Below are positions 1-9,143 of a stretch of 58,825 bases of DNA, one piece after another; within the stretch, counting starts at the first letter, position 1, and every line of letters starts with the position of its first letter. Both the position numbers and the translations under genes were made by a program. A model generated the notes under the pieces. That model did not search any database and was not told the origin of the DNA. It saw only the letters and a program-made list of their open reading frames with translations. The DNA is taken from assembly GCA_944381115.1 (NCBI GenBank), contig CALWJV010000004.1, positions 1-58,825 on the forward strand. The letters are read 5' to 3'. The stretch comes from an uncultured Clostridia bacterium (lineage in GTDB: Bacteria; Bacillota; Clostridia; Oscillospirales; CAG-272).

Positions 1-2
1 TG

Positions 3-347
3 TTCAGGCGACTCTATGAGGACAATGTTCTCGGAAAGGTTACCAACGAACAGTTCCGAATGCTCTCCAACGGTTACAACACCGAACAACGAGAGATCAC
101 CGAGCGACTTCCGATAGTCAAACAAGAGATTGAGGATCTGAAAGCGGCGGCGACCAATGTCGAGCGATTTGTGGATATTGCAAACAAGTACACAGATTTA
201 AGGGAGCTAACTCCCGAAGTGCTTCGCACATTCATAGAGCGAATCATTATCCACGAAAGAACGGCAAAGTACAGCAAAACCGCCTCGCAGCAGATAGACA
301 TTTACTTCCGTTATATCGGGAAGCTGATGCCCGAAGAAGTCGCCTAA
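3..347 (+). CDS. Serine site-specific recombinase, C-terminal part (partial)
   Basis: The reading frame is open from the left edge, so the N-terminal resolvase catalytic domain lies outside the window. What is visible (about 114 residues) is the C-terminal zinc-ribbon-distal/coiled-coil region typical of large serine recombinases carried by Clostridial conjugative and mobilisable elements: an RLYEDN segment, a long amphipathic helix with heptad-like leucines, then ELTPEVLRTFIERIIIHE and a terminal IDIYFRYIG segment, as in the DUF4368 region. Known role of the family: integration and excision of transposon-like elements without host factors. The gene ends 16 bp before a strong hairpin, and the following DNA is AT-rich and different in character, so this is probably the right end of an inserted element. 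The family call is from remembered family features and not from a search. Confidence 0.82.
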   Translation, partial: FRRLYEDNVLGKVTNEQFRMLSNGYNTEQREITERLPIVKQEIEDLKAAATNVERFVDIANKYTDLRELTPEVLRTFIERIIIHERTAKYSKTASQQIDIYFRYIGKLMPEEVA

Positions 348-363
348 CCCCACAAAACGAAAT

Positions 364-391
364 AGGACGGACAGCCGAAACTGTCCGTCCT
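364..391 (+). terminator. Hairpin after the recombinase gene
   Basis: Perfect 11-bp inverted repeat, AGGACGGACAG and CTGTCCGTCCT, with a 6-nt loop. There is no clear T-run on the + strand, so it may be a terminator or the hairpin end of the mobile element. Confidence 0.6.
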
Positions 392-427
392 ACATACCGA
401 GAACACCTATACGTAGTTAATATCCTT

Positions 428-589
428 ATGAGAAACTGCGTAAATGCAACCTTTTTTTATATAAAATTCGGAAGATCAGTATTAAAGAGCAAGGTAAAAG
501 CCAAAATTTTAAAAAATGTACCTGAATTTGCTCCTTTTATGTTTATGAATAATATATTGCCGGAGATTAATAAAATACGTAAATAATTA
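428..589 (+). pseudogene. Possible C-terminal gene remnant next to the element end
   Basis: A frame that is open from about position 389 gives a basic peptide beginning MRNCVNATFFYIKFGRS and ending MNNILPEINKIRK before a stop. No ribosome site precedes it and I do not recognise the family. It may be the 3' remainder of a gene interrupted by insertion of the element that carries the recombinase. This is an inference from position only. The rest of 348-716 holds a hairpin and the MATE promoter. Confidence 0.25.
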
Positions 590-615
590 TTAACATTGCG
601 GTTAATATTGATGTA

Positions 616-644
616 TTGAAAAATAAGGAGAAAAATAGTATAAT
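616..644 (+). promoter_or_regulatory. SigmaA-type promoter for the MATE gene
   Basis: TTGAAA at 616-621 and TATAAT at 639-644 with a 17-bp spacer, 73 bp before the MATE start codon. Confidence 0.6.
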
Positions 645-716
645 CAATGTATTAATTTAAAAAATGTGATCTAAGTACGGCGGAATTTTTAAAATAAAAA
701 CGGGGATTATTTCAAA

Positions 717-2120
717 ATGGAAAATACAGAAAAAACATTGAGTGCGCAATATAATACAATGACAGGAGCGCCTATAAGTAAATTGCTTATCAAACTTTCA
801 ATTCCTGCCGTCATCAGTATGATGATAACAAATATATATAATATTGTTGATACTGCATTTGTCGGAATGCTCGGCACGAGTGAAAGCGGAGCCACCGGAG
901 TCGTTTTCAGTTTTATGGCGATCTTACAAGCGGCTGCATTTATGTGCGGACAGGGTTCGGGAAGCATAATGTCACGCAAACTCGGGAAAAAAGATATTAA
1001 AGAGGCAACAACATATGCATCTACAGGTTTTTTTCTGTCTTTCGGACTCGGGTTGATACTTGGGATCATGACTTTTATTTTTATGAAGCCGCTCCTTTGG
1101 GTCCTCGGGAGCACTGAAACAATATACCCCTACGCTAAAACATACATTACTTACATAGCCATAGCGGCACCTTTTTTTACATCCAGCTTAACAATGAATA
1201 ATCTCCTTAGATATGAAGGAAAAGCAAAATTGGGAACGGTCGGTATGTTGTCAGGTGCAGTGCTCAATATAGGACTTGACGCACTTTTTATGCTGGTGTT
1301 TTCTATGGGTATTATGGGGGCTGCTCTTGCAACTGCAATCTCCCAAACAGTAAGTTTCTTGATCCTTTTATATATGTTTGTTTCCGGAAAAACGGAGACA
1401 AACATATCCGTAAGGCGGGTATCCAGAAATGTTTTGACTTCATTTAATATTATGGCAACGGGTTTCCCGAGTTGTCTGCGACAGGGACTTACCAGTGTTT
1501 CTTCAATGCTTTTAAATCAGTGCGCAAGAGTTTACGGAGATCCTGCGGTCTCCGCATTCAGTTGTGTTACGAGGATAAGTTATTTTTCAATGGCAATTGC
1601 AATAGGTATCGGTCAGGGCTTTCAACCGATAAGCAGCTATAATTACGGAGCCGGAAAGACGGAAAGAGTAAGAAAAGCCTTTTTAAACGCGATAATTGCA
1701 GAGGAAATTGTGCTTTTTGTTCTGTCGGTACCTATGTATATTTTATCTCCGGAACTTATTTCTCTTTTGCGGAATGATCCGGAGGTCATTGAGATCGGAG
1801 TACGAGCCTTGCGTCTCAGTTGTATAAGCAGTCTTTTTATTCCGGTCGGTATGATGATAGAAATGGGATTTCAAAGTATTGGTTCAAAATTTTTGGCTAC
1901 GGTCTGCTCCAGTCTGCGTAGCGGAGTCGTGCTTATTCCAACACTTTTTATTCTGGCAAAATTCAGAGGTCTTGCAGGTATTCAGGAATCTCAGCCTCTT
2001 TCCATTTTCATTTCGTTTTTAATAGGACTTTTATTTTGCAAGGTATATTTGGGTAAACTTAAGTTATCGGAAAATGTACTTTCCTCACAAGATAAAACAT
2101 ATGACGTTTCTCATTTTTAA
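717..2120 (+). CDS. MATE family multidrug/cation efflux transporter
   Basis: A 467-residue polytopic membrane protein, the usual MATE length, with about twelve hydrophobic segments. The N-terminus contains the APISKLLIKLSIPAVISMM segment and then an NIVDTAFVG motif at the end of the first membrane span, both typical of the NorM/DinF superfamily. The second half repeats the fold (the GQGFQPISSYNYGAG segment near residue 300 is characteristic). Family members export drugs or metabolites using a Na+ or H+ gradient; the substrate here cannot be told. It has its own promoter and stands alone, 120 bp before glpK. The ribosome site is weak (CGGGGATT), but the start is fixed by the conserved N-terminus. 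Confidence 0.9.
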   Translation: MENTEKTLSAQYNTMTGAPISKLLIKLSIPAVISMMITNIYNIVDTAFVGMLGTSESGATGVVFSFMAILQAAAFMCGQGSGSIMSRKLGKKDIKEATTYASTGFFLSFGLGLILGIMTFIFMKPLLWVLGSTETIYPYAKTYITYIAIAAPFFTSSLTMNNLLRYEGKAKLGTVGMLSGAVLNIGLDALFMLVFSMGIMGAALATAISQTVSFLILLYMFVSGKTETNISVRRVSRNVLTSFNIMATGFPSCLRQGLTSVSSMLLNQCARVYGDPAVSAFSCVTRISYFSMAIAIGIGQGFQPISSYNYGAGKTERVRKAFLNAIIAEEIVLFVLSVPMYILSPELISLLRNDPEVIEIGVRALRLSCISSLFIPVGMMIEMGFQSIGSKFLATVCSSLRSGVVLIPTLFILAKFRGLAGIQESQPLSIFISFLIGLLFCKVYLGKLKLSENVLSSQDKTYDVSHF

Positions 2121-2240
2121 ATTAAAACTATAAAATTCAGTATGCTTGAAATATACTGATTTACATGTAAATTCCGTGTATCGGAGATTATCGTTTTTAC
2201 TTGATATTGCTTTAAAGAAATTAAACAAACGGAGATATAA

Positions 2241-3893
2241 ATGAGTAAATATATTCTTACACTTGACGAAGGAACTACCGGGGCACGAGCGATACTTTTT
2301 GACTCATACCTTAATATTAAAGAGATAGTCCATCATGAGATTCCTCAGATCTACCCGAAAAACGGTTGGGTTGAACAGGACCCGACTGAAATATATGCAT
2401 GTCAATATTCTGCTTTGACGGAATGTATAGTCAAAAGCGGTATTTCCCCTTCCGAAATTTCTGCGGTAGGTATTACAAATCAGCGAGAAACGGTAATTTT
2501 GTGGAATAAAAATACCGGTAAACCGGTATATAACGCAATTGTGTGGCAGTGCAGAAGAAGTGCGGACATTTGCGAAGAACTTACAAGAAACGGGTACAGC
2601 GAGTATATAAAAAATACAACGGGATTGAAAATTGATCCGTATTTCAGCGGTACAAAGATAAAATGGATTCTGGATAATGTCGAGGGAGCGAGAGAATTGG
2701 CAGATAGCGGAGACCTTCTTTTCGGAACGGTCGATACATGGCTTTTATGGAAATTGACCGAAGGAAAAGTATTTGCCACCGATCTTACAAATGCGTCAAG
2801 AACAATGCTTTGTAATATTCATACCGGAAACTGGGATGATGAAATGCTTAGGATATTAAAAATACCCTGTTCAATGCTTCCGGAAATAAAGAGCAGCAGT
2901 GAAATTTACGGATATTTTAACTGTTTTGGGACTCGTATACCGATTGCCGGGATCGCCGGAGATCAGCAGGCGGCTCTTTTCGGTCAGTGCTGTTTTAAGC
3001 ATGGAGAGGCAAAAAACACTTATGGGACGGGTTGCTTTTTACTTGCTCATACCGGCAGATATGCAGTAAGTAGCAAAAACGGGCTTCTTACTACCGTTGC
3101 TGCAACCGAAAGAGGTAAGCCCATAGAATATGCACTTGAGGGAAGTGTGTTTGTAGGCGGGGCGGTTATTCAGTGGCTTCGTGATGAAATGAAACTTCTG
3201 TATGATGCCAAAGACAGTGAATATTTTGCAGAAAAAACAAAGGATAACGGAGGTGTATACCTTGTTCCGGCTTTTGTGGGACTCGGTGCACCTGTTTGGG
3301 ATATGAATGCAAAAGGTTCGATTTTTGGCCTTACGCTCGGTACAGATAAAAACCATATAATACGTGCGGCTCTTGAGTCTATAGCATATCAAACCGAAGA
3401 TGTTATATCAGCAATGAATGCCGATATTGATGAAATGAATAAAGCATTTGTTCGTAATGATATTTTGTTTGATAAAGGGGCACTAAAAACAGAAAAGCGG
3501 AATTTGTATGAAAAACACGTAGAAGTACAAAAAAATGAAAGCGCTGAAAATAACAGCGTAGTGATTGAAAATTTTGTCAATATAAAAAAGATTACAAGAC
3601 TTAAAGTTGATGGCGGCGCTGCAAAAAATTCACTCCTTATGCAGATGCAGAGTGATTTTTCCGGGATAGATGTTGTATGTCCGGATAATGTTGAAGTAAC
3701 TGCTGCAGGTGCTGCTATGCTTGCGGGGCTTGCCGTAGGACTTTTCAGAAGCCGTGAAGAGATAGTTCAAATGCAAGGAGAAAATAAGTATTTTTCACCA
3801 AAAATGGATAAATTGAAGAGAGAGGAACTTATTTCCGGGTGGCACCGGGCAGTCAAGGCCTGCAGGGCATTTACAGAACAGGAAAATATATAA
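2241..3893 (+). CDS. glpK: Glycerol kinase with an internal insertion
   Basis: ATP-dependent phosphorylation of glycerol to sn-glycerol 3-phosphate. The FGGY-kinase landmarks are present in order: the N-terminal phosphate-binding [18 protein letters not shown] near residue 80, the WQCRR segment near 100, [13 protein letters not shown] near 160, [11 protein letters not shown] near 245, NTYGTGCF near 260, and the C-terminal [15 protein letters not shown] followed by [13 protein letters not shown]. At 550 residues it is about 45-50 longer than usual, because a charged, low-complexity segment (about residues 393-450) is inserted between DVISAM and the LKVDGG strand. The ribosome site GGAGATATAA precedes ATG. 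A downstream alpha/beta hydrolase on the same strand could supply glycerol from acylglycerols (inference). Confidence 0.93.
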   Translation: MSKYILTLDEGTTGARAILFDSYLNIKEIVHHEIPQIYPKNGWVEQDPTEIYACQYSALTECIVKSGISPSEISAVGITNQRETVILWNKNTGKPVYNAIVWQCRRSADICEELTRNGYSEYIKNTTGLKIDPYFSGTKIKWILDNVEGARELADSGDLLFGTVDTWLLWKLTEGKVFATDLTNASRTMLCNIHTGNWDDEMLRILKIPCSMLPEIKSSSEIYGYFNCFGTRIPIAGIAGDQQAALFGQCCFKHGEAKNTYGTGCFLLAHTGRYAVSSKNGLLTTVAATERGKPIEYALEGSVFVGGAVIQWLRDEMKLLYDAKDSEYFAEKTKDNGGVYLVPAFVGLGAPVWDMNAKGSIFGLTLGTDKNHIIRAALESIAYQTEDVISAMNADIDEMNKAFVRNDILFDKGALKTEKRNLYEKHVEVQKNESAENNSVVIENFVNIKKITRLKVDGGAAKNSLLMQMQSDFSGIDVVCPDNVEVTAAGAAMLAGLAVGLFRSREEIVQMQGENKYFSPKMDKLKREELISGWHRAVKACRAFTEQENI

Positions 3894-4017
3894 AAGCCGA
3901 TATTGAACATTTCCAAAAATTAAAATATTGCTTACATAGATATATAACAAAATTACCGTCTTACATAATGCGTCATTATAATTAAATGTTTGATTACATA
4001 AAAAAAGGGAGTTATAT

Positions 4018-4947
4018 ATGGAAATAACGGTCAAAGAATTCAGAATCCCGTCCTGTGATTCAAAACATGATCTTTTCGGTATTGCATATATACCGCATTG
4101 CGAAAAAATATGCGGTATTTTTCATGTCGTACATGGAATGACTGAATATATAGCAAGATATGACCGATTTATGGGTTTTATGGCTGAAAATGGGTATGTT
4201 ACGGTCGGATACGATCATCTTGGGCATGGTCGCACTGCAAATAATGAAAGCGAACTTGGATTTATTGCACATAAAAGGGGATGGGAACTGCTTGTTCAAG
4301 ATGTTAAAAATTTTTCGGATGCCGTTAAAAAAGAATACGGAGAAGATCTTCCATATTATTTGATGGGACACAGTATGGGCTCATTTATTGTACGGCTCGC
4401 CGCTGCAGGATATGTAAAACCGGATAAACTGATTATCATGGGAACAGGAGGTCCTAATCCTACCGCCTCTGCCGGAATTATGCTTGTAGAAATAATAAAA
4501 TTTTTCCGTGGAGAAAAAGGGTATTCTGATTTTATTGAATCGCTTGCTTTTGGAAGTTATAATAAAAAATTTGGAGGGGACGATAAAAACGATCCCGATA
4601 AATGGCTTACAACCCGAAAGGAAATAAGATCTGAATATCACGGAGATAAACTTTGTACGTTCCGGTTTACTTTAAGCGCAATGGCAGACCTTATAAGACT
4701 TAACAAGTATTCAAATTCAAAAAAATGGTATAAAAAACTTGATAAAAAAATCCCTATTCTGCTTGTTTCGGGAGAAGACGATCCTGTTGGTGATTACGGA
4801 AAAGGTGTAAAAAAAGTACAAAATAATCTTATTAATAGCGGTCATGCTTCAAAGTGTGTAATATATAAAGGAGTGCGGCATGAAATACTTAATGATACAT
4901 CGGAAGAAAAAGTTAAAAAAGATATTTGTGATTTTTTGAAATCATAA
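4018..4947 (+). CDS. Alpha/beta hydrolase, monoacylglycerol lipase-like
   Basis: A 309-residue serine hydrolase of the Hydrolase_4/PldB-like group. The oxyanion region VHGMTEYIARYDRF is followed by GYDHLGHGRT, the pattern seen in monoacylglycerol lipases. The nucleophile elbow is GHSMGS near residue 120, the acid lies in LLVSGEDDPVGD near residue 255, and the histidine in GVRHEILND near residue 290. No signal peptide is visible, so it is probably cytoplasmic. It lies 124 bp after glpK with an AAAGGGAG ribosome site, and a bidirectional terminator follows. The substrate is inferred from family resemblance and the glpK neighbour only. Confidence 0.85.
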   Translation: MEITVKEFRIPSCDSKHDLFGIAYIPHCEKICGIFHVVHGMTEYIARYDRFMGFMAENGYVTVGYDHLGHGRTANNESELGFIAHKRGWELLVQDVKNFSDAVKKEYGEDLPYYLMGHSMGSFIVRLAAAGYVKPDKLIIMGTGGPNPTASAGIMLVEIIKFFRGEKGYSDFIESLAFGSYNKKFGGDDKNDPDKWLTTRKEIRSEYHGDKLCTFRFTLSAMADLIRLNKYSNSKKWYKKLDKKIPILLVSGEDDPVGDYGKGVKKVQNNLINSGHASKCVIYKGVRHEILNDTSEEKVKKDICDFLKS

Positions 4948-5024
4948 CAATAAATATCGAATTTGATAAGAAATAAGGTGCGGTTTTTGTATCTTATTAC
5001 TTATTTATTGTTTATAATTTACAC

Positions 5025-5063
5025 AAAAAAGCCTTATCTGATAAAATTTGATAAGGCTTTTTT
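5025..5063. terminator. Bidirectional rho-independent terminator
   Basis: A 14-bp stem, AAAAAAGCCTTATC with GATAAGGCTTTTTT, separates the convergent hydrolase and ddh genes. It has T-runs on both strands. Confidence 0.9.
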
Positions 5064-5127
5064 GTATTATTGAGGATTATTACGGATATTATGTTGTAGC
5101 CAAACGCTTGCGGAAATTATTAAAATT

Positions 5128-6114
5128 TTAAAGTAATTCTGCAATAACTTCTTCGCGTGTTTTTGAAGAAAGATAAATCGGCTCTATATCCAAAACTGTT
5201 TTACATCCACTCTGTCCTTCAGAATTCATACGGTATGCAGCGCGTGCATAAGCGATTAGAACAGAAGAGGTAAATTCAGGGTTGGAATCAAGTTTTAAAC
5301 TATATTCTATGACATTCGTGTTTTCCTTGTTAAATCCGGTCTTACCGCTGCGGATAACGAAACCTCCGTGAGGAATACCGCTGTGTTTTTCTTTAAGTTC
5401 TTCTGCTGAAATGAAGTGAACAGTAGTGTCATAATCGGAAAAATAATTGGGCATTTCTTTAATCTCTTTTTCAATTCTTGTTTTGTCTGCGCCATCTTCG
5501 GCAACAACAAAACATTCACGTGTGTGCTTTTGTTTAGTGGTAAGGTCCGGAGTTTGACCGCTTCTGACCATTGCCAAAGCTGTATCGACCGGGATCGTGT
5601 ACTGTTTTGCATCGGCGACACCTTCGATTCTGCGAATTGCGTCAGAGTGACCTTGGCTTACGCCTTTGCCCCAAAAGGTATAATCTTTTCCTTCAGGAAG
5701 AATAGCGTTACCGAGGAAACGGTTAAGTGAGAACATACCGGGGTCCCAGCCTGCGGAGATGACAGCAATTTTTCCGCTTTTTCTTGCGGCTGCATCAACA
5801 TTTTTAAGATGTTCCGGAATTTTTGCATGAGTATCAAAACTGTCAACTACATTAAAATATTTCGAAAGTTCGGGGGTCTGTTTAGGCAGGTCGGTTGCCG
5901 AGCCTCCGCAAAGTATCATAACATCGATTTTATCAGCCATTTCAAAAACCTTATCCGCCGAAATAACAGGAACACCTTTGGTTTTTATTGAAAGCGTTTC
6001 GGGAGGACGTCTTGTAAACACGGCGACAAGTTCCATATCTTTGTTTTGTTTTACCGCGGCTTCGACACCTCTTCCGAGGTTTCCGTATCCGTAAATAGCA
6101 ATACGTATATTCAT
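5128..6114 (-). CDS. ddh: Meso-diaminopimelate dehydrogenase
   Basis: NADPH-dependent reductive amination of tetrahydrodipicolinate directly to meso-DAP, the one-step branch of lysine and peptidoglycan precursor synthesis. The N-terminal Rossmann motif IAIYGYGNLGRG is followed by VFTRRPPE, ILCGGSATDLP, VDSFDTHAKIPEH, SAGWDPGMFSLNR and WGKGVSQGHSDAIRR, all hallmarks of this enzyme. The length, 328 residues, is normal. The frame opens 13 codons earlier, but the ATG at 6114 has an AAGGAG site 6 nt upstream and begins with the conserved MNIRIAIYG, so I take it as the start. It is monocistronic, convergent with the hydrolase and divergent from rubrerythrin. Confidence 0.95.
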   Translation of the reverse strand: MNIRIAIYGYGNLGRGVEAAVKQNKDMELVAVFTRRPPETLSIKTKGVPVISADKVFEMADKIDVMILCGGSATDLPKQTPELSKYFNVVDSFDTHAKIPEHLKNVDAAARKSGKIAVISAGWDPGMFSLNRFLGNAILPEGKDYTFWGKGVSQGHSDAIRRIEGVADAKQYTIPVDTALAMVRSGQTPDLTTKQKHTRECFVVAEDGADKTRIEKEIKEMPNYFSDYDTTVHFISAEELKEKHSGIPHGGFVIRSGKTGFNKENTNVIEYSLKLDSNPEFTSSVLIAYARAAYRMNSEGQSGCKTVLDIEPIYLSSKTREEVIAELL

Positions 6115-6371
6115 ATTAAACTCCTTAAAATACGATATAATTTTTGAAATCAAATTTAGGTTTTTAACGATACAATTATAGCATTTATGAAGTTAAATTT
6201 CTTTTCGAAATTGTAAATATTATCAAATATGGTAAGATGTGCTTGATTTTTCAAATCAATGTATCGCAATCTGCACTTTTAACATGAATAACCTGAAAAA
6301 CGTAAGTCTATAATAATTTTATTAAGTAAAGTCGCAAAAATTTTCAAAGTAATGCGGCGGAAAGGATTTTT

Positions 6372-6968
6372 ATGTCAGTTGATTTCAAAAACAGTGAAAC
6401 AAAAAAGAACTTAATGAAAGCGTTTGCGGGGGAGAGTATGGCGCGAAACCGTTACACTTTCGCAGCAGAAGAGGCAAAAAAACAGAATAACCATGTCATA
6501 GATGCGGTATTTACTTTTACTGCCAATCAGGAAAAAGAACATGCTGAAATATTTTTTAATTATCTATGTAATTATTCTGAGGAAAATGTAAACATTGAAG
6601 GCGGTTACCCTGTTGATACTTCAAAAGTTCTCCTTGATCTTTTGAAAAACGCCCGTCATAATGAATATGAAGAATTTGATCCGGTATATAAGGAATTTGC
6701 ATCAGTTGCCGAGAAAGAAGGGTTTGACAAAATTGCCGCATCGTTTGCACTTATTGCAAATATAGAAAAAACACACGGTGATCGTTTCGGAAAACTTGCA
6801 GAACTTCTTGAACAAGGGAAACTTTTCGTTTCCGATGTTGAATGTAAATGGATGTGCCTAAACTGCGGATATGTTTATGAAGGTAAAGGTGCTCCTGAAA
6901 AATGTCCGGTTTGTGAGCACGACAAGGGATTTTTTATCAGAATAACGCTTGCTCCTTATACGGATTAA
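6372..6968 (+). CDS. rbr: Rubrerythrin
   Basis: Non-haem diiron peroxidase of anaerobes that reduces hydrogen peroxide in the cytoplasm. The 198-residue protein has the ferritin-like four-helix domain with diiron ligands visible as E21 (AGESMARNRY), E54 and H57 (NQEKEHAE) and the second pair in IEKTHGDRF. It ends in a rubredoxin-like Fe(SCys)4 domain, CLNCGYVYEG followed by CPVCEHDKGFF. An AAAGGA ribosome site precedes ATG. It is a single gene closed by its own terminator. With the desulfoferrodoxin at 34.7 kb it gives the cell a superoxide-to-peroxide-to-water route. Confidence 0.95.
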   Translation: MSVDFKNSETKKNLMKAFAGESMARNRYTFAAEEAKKQNNHVIDAVFTFTANQEKEHAEIFFNYLCNYSEENVNIEGGYPVDTSKVLLDLLKNARHNEYEEFDPVYKEFASVAEKEGFDKIAASFALIANIEKTHGDRFGKLAELLEQGKLFVSDVECKWMCLNCGYVYEGKGAPEKCPVCEHDKGFFIRITLAPYTD

Positions 6969-6992
6969 TAAATAAAATTACTTTTTATAATG

Positions 6993-7023
6993 AAACCGGA
7001 CTTAAATGCAGAAAGTCCGGTTT
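6993..7023 (+). terminator. Rho-independent terminator of rubrerythrin
   Basis: An 11-bp stem, AAACCGGACTT with AAGTCCGGTTT, is followed by T-rich sequence. Confidence 0.85.
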
Positions 7024-7088
7024 TGCTTTTTTTATATTTTGCATTAAAAAAATCGTATTATTTTCATTGATATATTCTTAAAAATTTA

Positions 7089-7117
7089 TTGACAATTTTT
7101 TTAGAATGTGATAATAT
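7089..7117 (+). promoter_or_regulatory. Probable promoter of the ABC exporter
   Basis: TTGACA at 7089-7094 and TAATAT at 7112-7117 with a 17-bp spacer, 34 bp before the start codon. Confidence 0.5.
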
Positions 7118-7150
7118 AAATCTAAATGCAGATATAAAAAGGAAAAGAAA

Positions 7151-8932
7151 ATGCTAAAAAAGTTTTTTAAATATTATAAACCTCACAGGTTTATGCTTAC
7201 ACTTGATATGACAGCGTCTCTTATCATTGCTCTTATTGGTATGGTGTATCCTATAATTACAGAAAAAATGCTGAGTGCATTTATTGAAGGTACACAAACC
7301 GTTAAAATGATTGTCACGGCAAGTTTGGTTGTGCTTGGACTTTATATTGTACGGTTGTTTTTAAGATATTTTGTTCAATATTATGGTCATTTGATCGGTA
7401 CAAGTATGCAGGCTAAAATGAGAAGCGACCTTTTTGTGCATATTCAAAAACTTCCGTTTTCATTTTACGATGAAAATGAGACCGGCAAAATAATGTCAAG
7501 GATGACATCTGATCTTTTTGAAATTAGTGAACTTGCTCACCACGGTCCGGAAAATGTTATAGTAAGTTCAGTAACATTTATTGCGGCATTCATATATCTT
7601 TTTTCTATTGATTGGTTACTTACTCTGATAATATTTACTTGTGTTCCGATACTTATAGTTATTTCATCATATTATAGAAAAAGAATGCACTCCGCGTTTA
7701 AAGAACGTCGGGTGGGAAATGCTGAGATAAATGCGTCTCTTGAGAGTTCTATTTCAGGTATCAGGGTTACCAAGGCTTACACAAACCAGAAAAAAGAAAC
7801 GGACAAGTTTGAAGTCGGAAATAACCGTTTTGTAATGGCGTGTAAAAAAGCATATGATGCAATGGGTAAATTTCATGCCGGTAGTTCATTTATTACTGAT
7901 ATATTCAATGTTATAATTCTTATTGCCGGAGGCTTTTTCATACATGCCGGCAGAATAGATGTTCCTGAATACTCTGCTTTTATGGTATCTATAACGCTTT
8001 TTATTTCACCTATTAATACGTTAATAGGTTTTATGGAGCAGTATCAGAACGGTGTAAGCGGTTTTGAACGTTTTGTCGAAATAATGGATGCAAAACCCGA
8101 AACCGATGTACCTGGTGCCGTAGAGCTTACAGATGTTGAAGGAAAAATTGAATTTGAAAACGTTGAATTTTCTTATAAAGATTCCTCTGAAATACTCCAC
8201 GGAATAAGTTTTACGGTTGAAAAAGGACAGAAACTTGCACTTGTGGGACCGTCAGGCGGAGGTAAAACGACGATATGTCATTTAATTCCAAGATTTTATC
8301 CAATAACCTCGGGTGATATAAAAATTGACGGTAAAAGTATAAAAACACTTACTATGGGTTCGCTCAGAAAGAATATAGGTATTGTTCAGCAGGATGTTTT
8401 CCTCTTTAACGGAACGATCAAAGATAACATTCTTTACGGTCGTCTGGACGCAACAGATGAAGAGGTCGTAAATGCAGCAAAACTTGCTAATATACATGAT
8501 TGGATACAAACGCTTGATAATGGATATGAAACGGAGATTGGTGAAAGGGGAGTTAAACTTTCCGGAGGACAGAAGCAGCGTATATCTATTGCGAGGGTAT
8601 TTCTGAAAGACCCGGCAATACTGATCCTTGATGAAGCTACAAGCGCACTTGACAACACAACCGAGATACTTATTCAGAATGCTCTTGATGAACTTTGCAA
8701 AGGAAGAACAACCATTGTAGTCGCTCACCGACTTTCTACTGTACGCAATGCCGACAAGATTGCGGTAATAGCCGAGGGGCGGATAGCAGAGGAAGGTACT
8801 CATTCCGAACTCATGAAGATAGAAAACGGTATATACAGAAGTTTGTACAGACTTGGTACCAGTAGTCCGGATTCAAAGAAAACAATTTCTGAAATTGATT
8901 TTGCCGCACTTTCTGAAAAAGCGGGATTCTGA
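7151..8932 (+). CDS. ABC transporter, fused permease and ATPase (MsbA/BmrA-like exporter)
   Basis: A 593-residue half-transporter: an N-terminal six-helix type I exporter domain (about residues 1-310) and a C-terminal ATPase. Visible ATPase motifs are Walker A GPSGGGKTT, the Q-loop in IGIVQQDVFLFNGT, the signature LSGGQKQR, Walker B AILILDEATSALD and the switch histidine in VVAHRLST. The transmembrane part contains the coupling-helix landmark FYDENETGKIMSRMTSD. It probably works as a homodimer exporting a lipid, peptide or drug; the substrate is not evident. It stands alone between its own promoter and a strong terminator, with an AAAGGAAA ribosome site. Confidence 0.93.
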   Translation: MLKKFFKYYKPHRFMLTLDMTASLIIALIGMVYPIITEKMLSAFIEGTQTVKMIVTASLVVLGLYIVRLFLRYFVQYYGHLIGTSMQAKMRSDLFVHIQKLPFSFYDENETGKIMSRMTSDLFEISELAHHGPENVIVSSVTFIAAFIYLFSIDWLLTLIIFTCVPILIVISSYYRKRMHSAFKERRVGNAEINASLESSISGIRVTKAYTNQKKETDKFEVGNNRFVMACKKAYDAMGKFHAGSSFITDIFNVIILIAGGFFIHAGRIDVPEYSAFMVSITLFISPINTLIGFMEQYQNGVSGFERFVEIMDAKPETDVPGAVELTDVEGKIEFENVEFSYKDSSEILHGISFTVEKGQKLALVGPSGGGKTTICHLIPRFYPITSGDIKIDGKSIKTLTMGSLRKNIGIVQQDVFLFNGTIKDNILYGRLDATDEEVVNAAKLANIHDWIQTLDNGYETEIGERGVKLSGGQKQRISIARVFLKDPAILILDEATSALDNTTEILIQNALDELCKGRTTIVVAHRLSTVRNADKIAVIAEGRIAEEGTHSELMKIENGIYRSLYRLGTSSPDSKKTISEIDFAALSEKAGF

Positions 8933-8974
8933 AAAAAAACAGTGAACTTATTTTAATAAGTTCACTGTTTTTTT
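8933..8974. terminator. Strong rho-independent terminator
   Basis: An 18-bp perfect stem, AAAAAAACAGTGAACTTA with its complement, immediately after the ABC exporter stop, followed by a T-run. It can act in both directions. Confidence 0.92.
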
Positions 8975-9143
8975 AATGTATAAATTAATAATTTTAAAAC
9001 GAAAAACAAGGTAATATATTTGGCACGAAAATAAAAACATATGTCAAATTACATTTTAATGTATTAATTTTTATTATGCAAGGACTGATATAATATTACA
9101 AGTAACGATTTCATCATAAAGGTGTGTATACCAGCACCGATAA

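Noticed and set aside
8282..8803. A 173-codon open frame on the minus strand inside the ABC exporter
   Set aside because: It lies wholly opposite the conserved ATPase motifs, has no ribosome site and an implausible composition; it is a shadow of the real gene.
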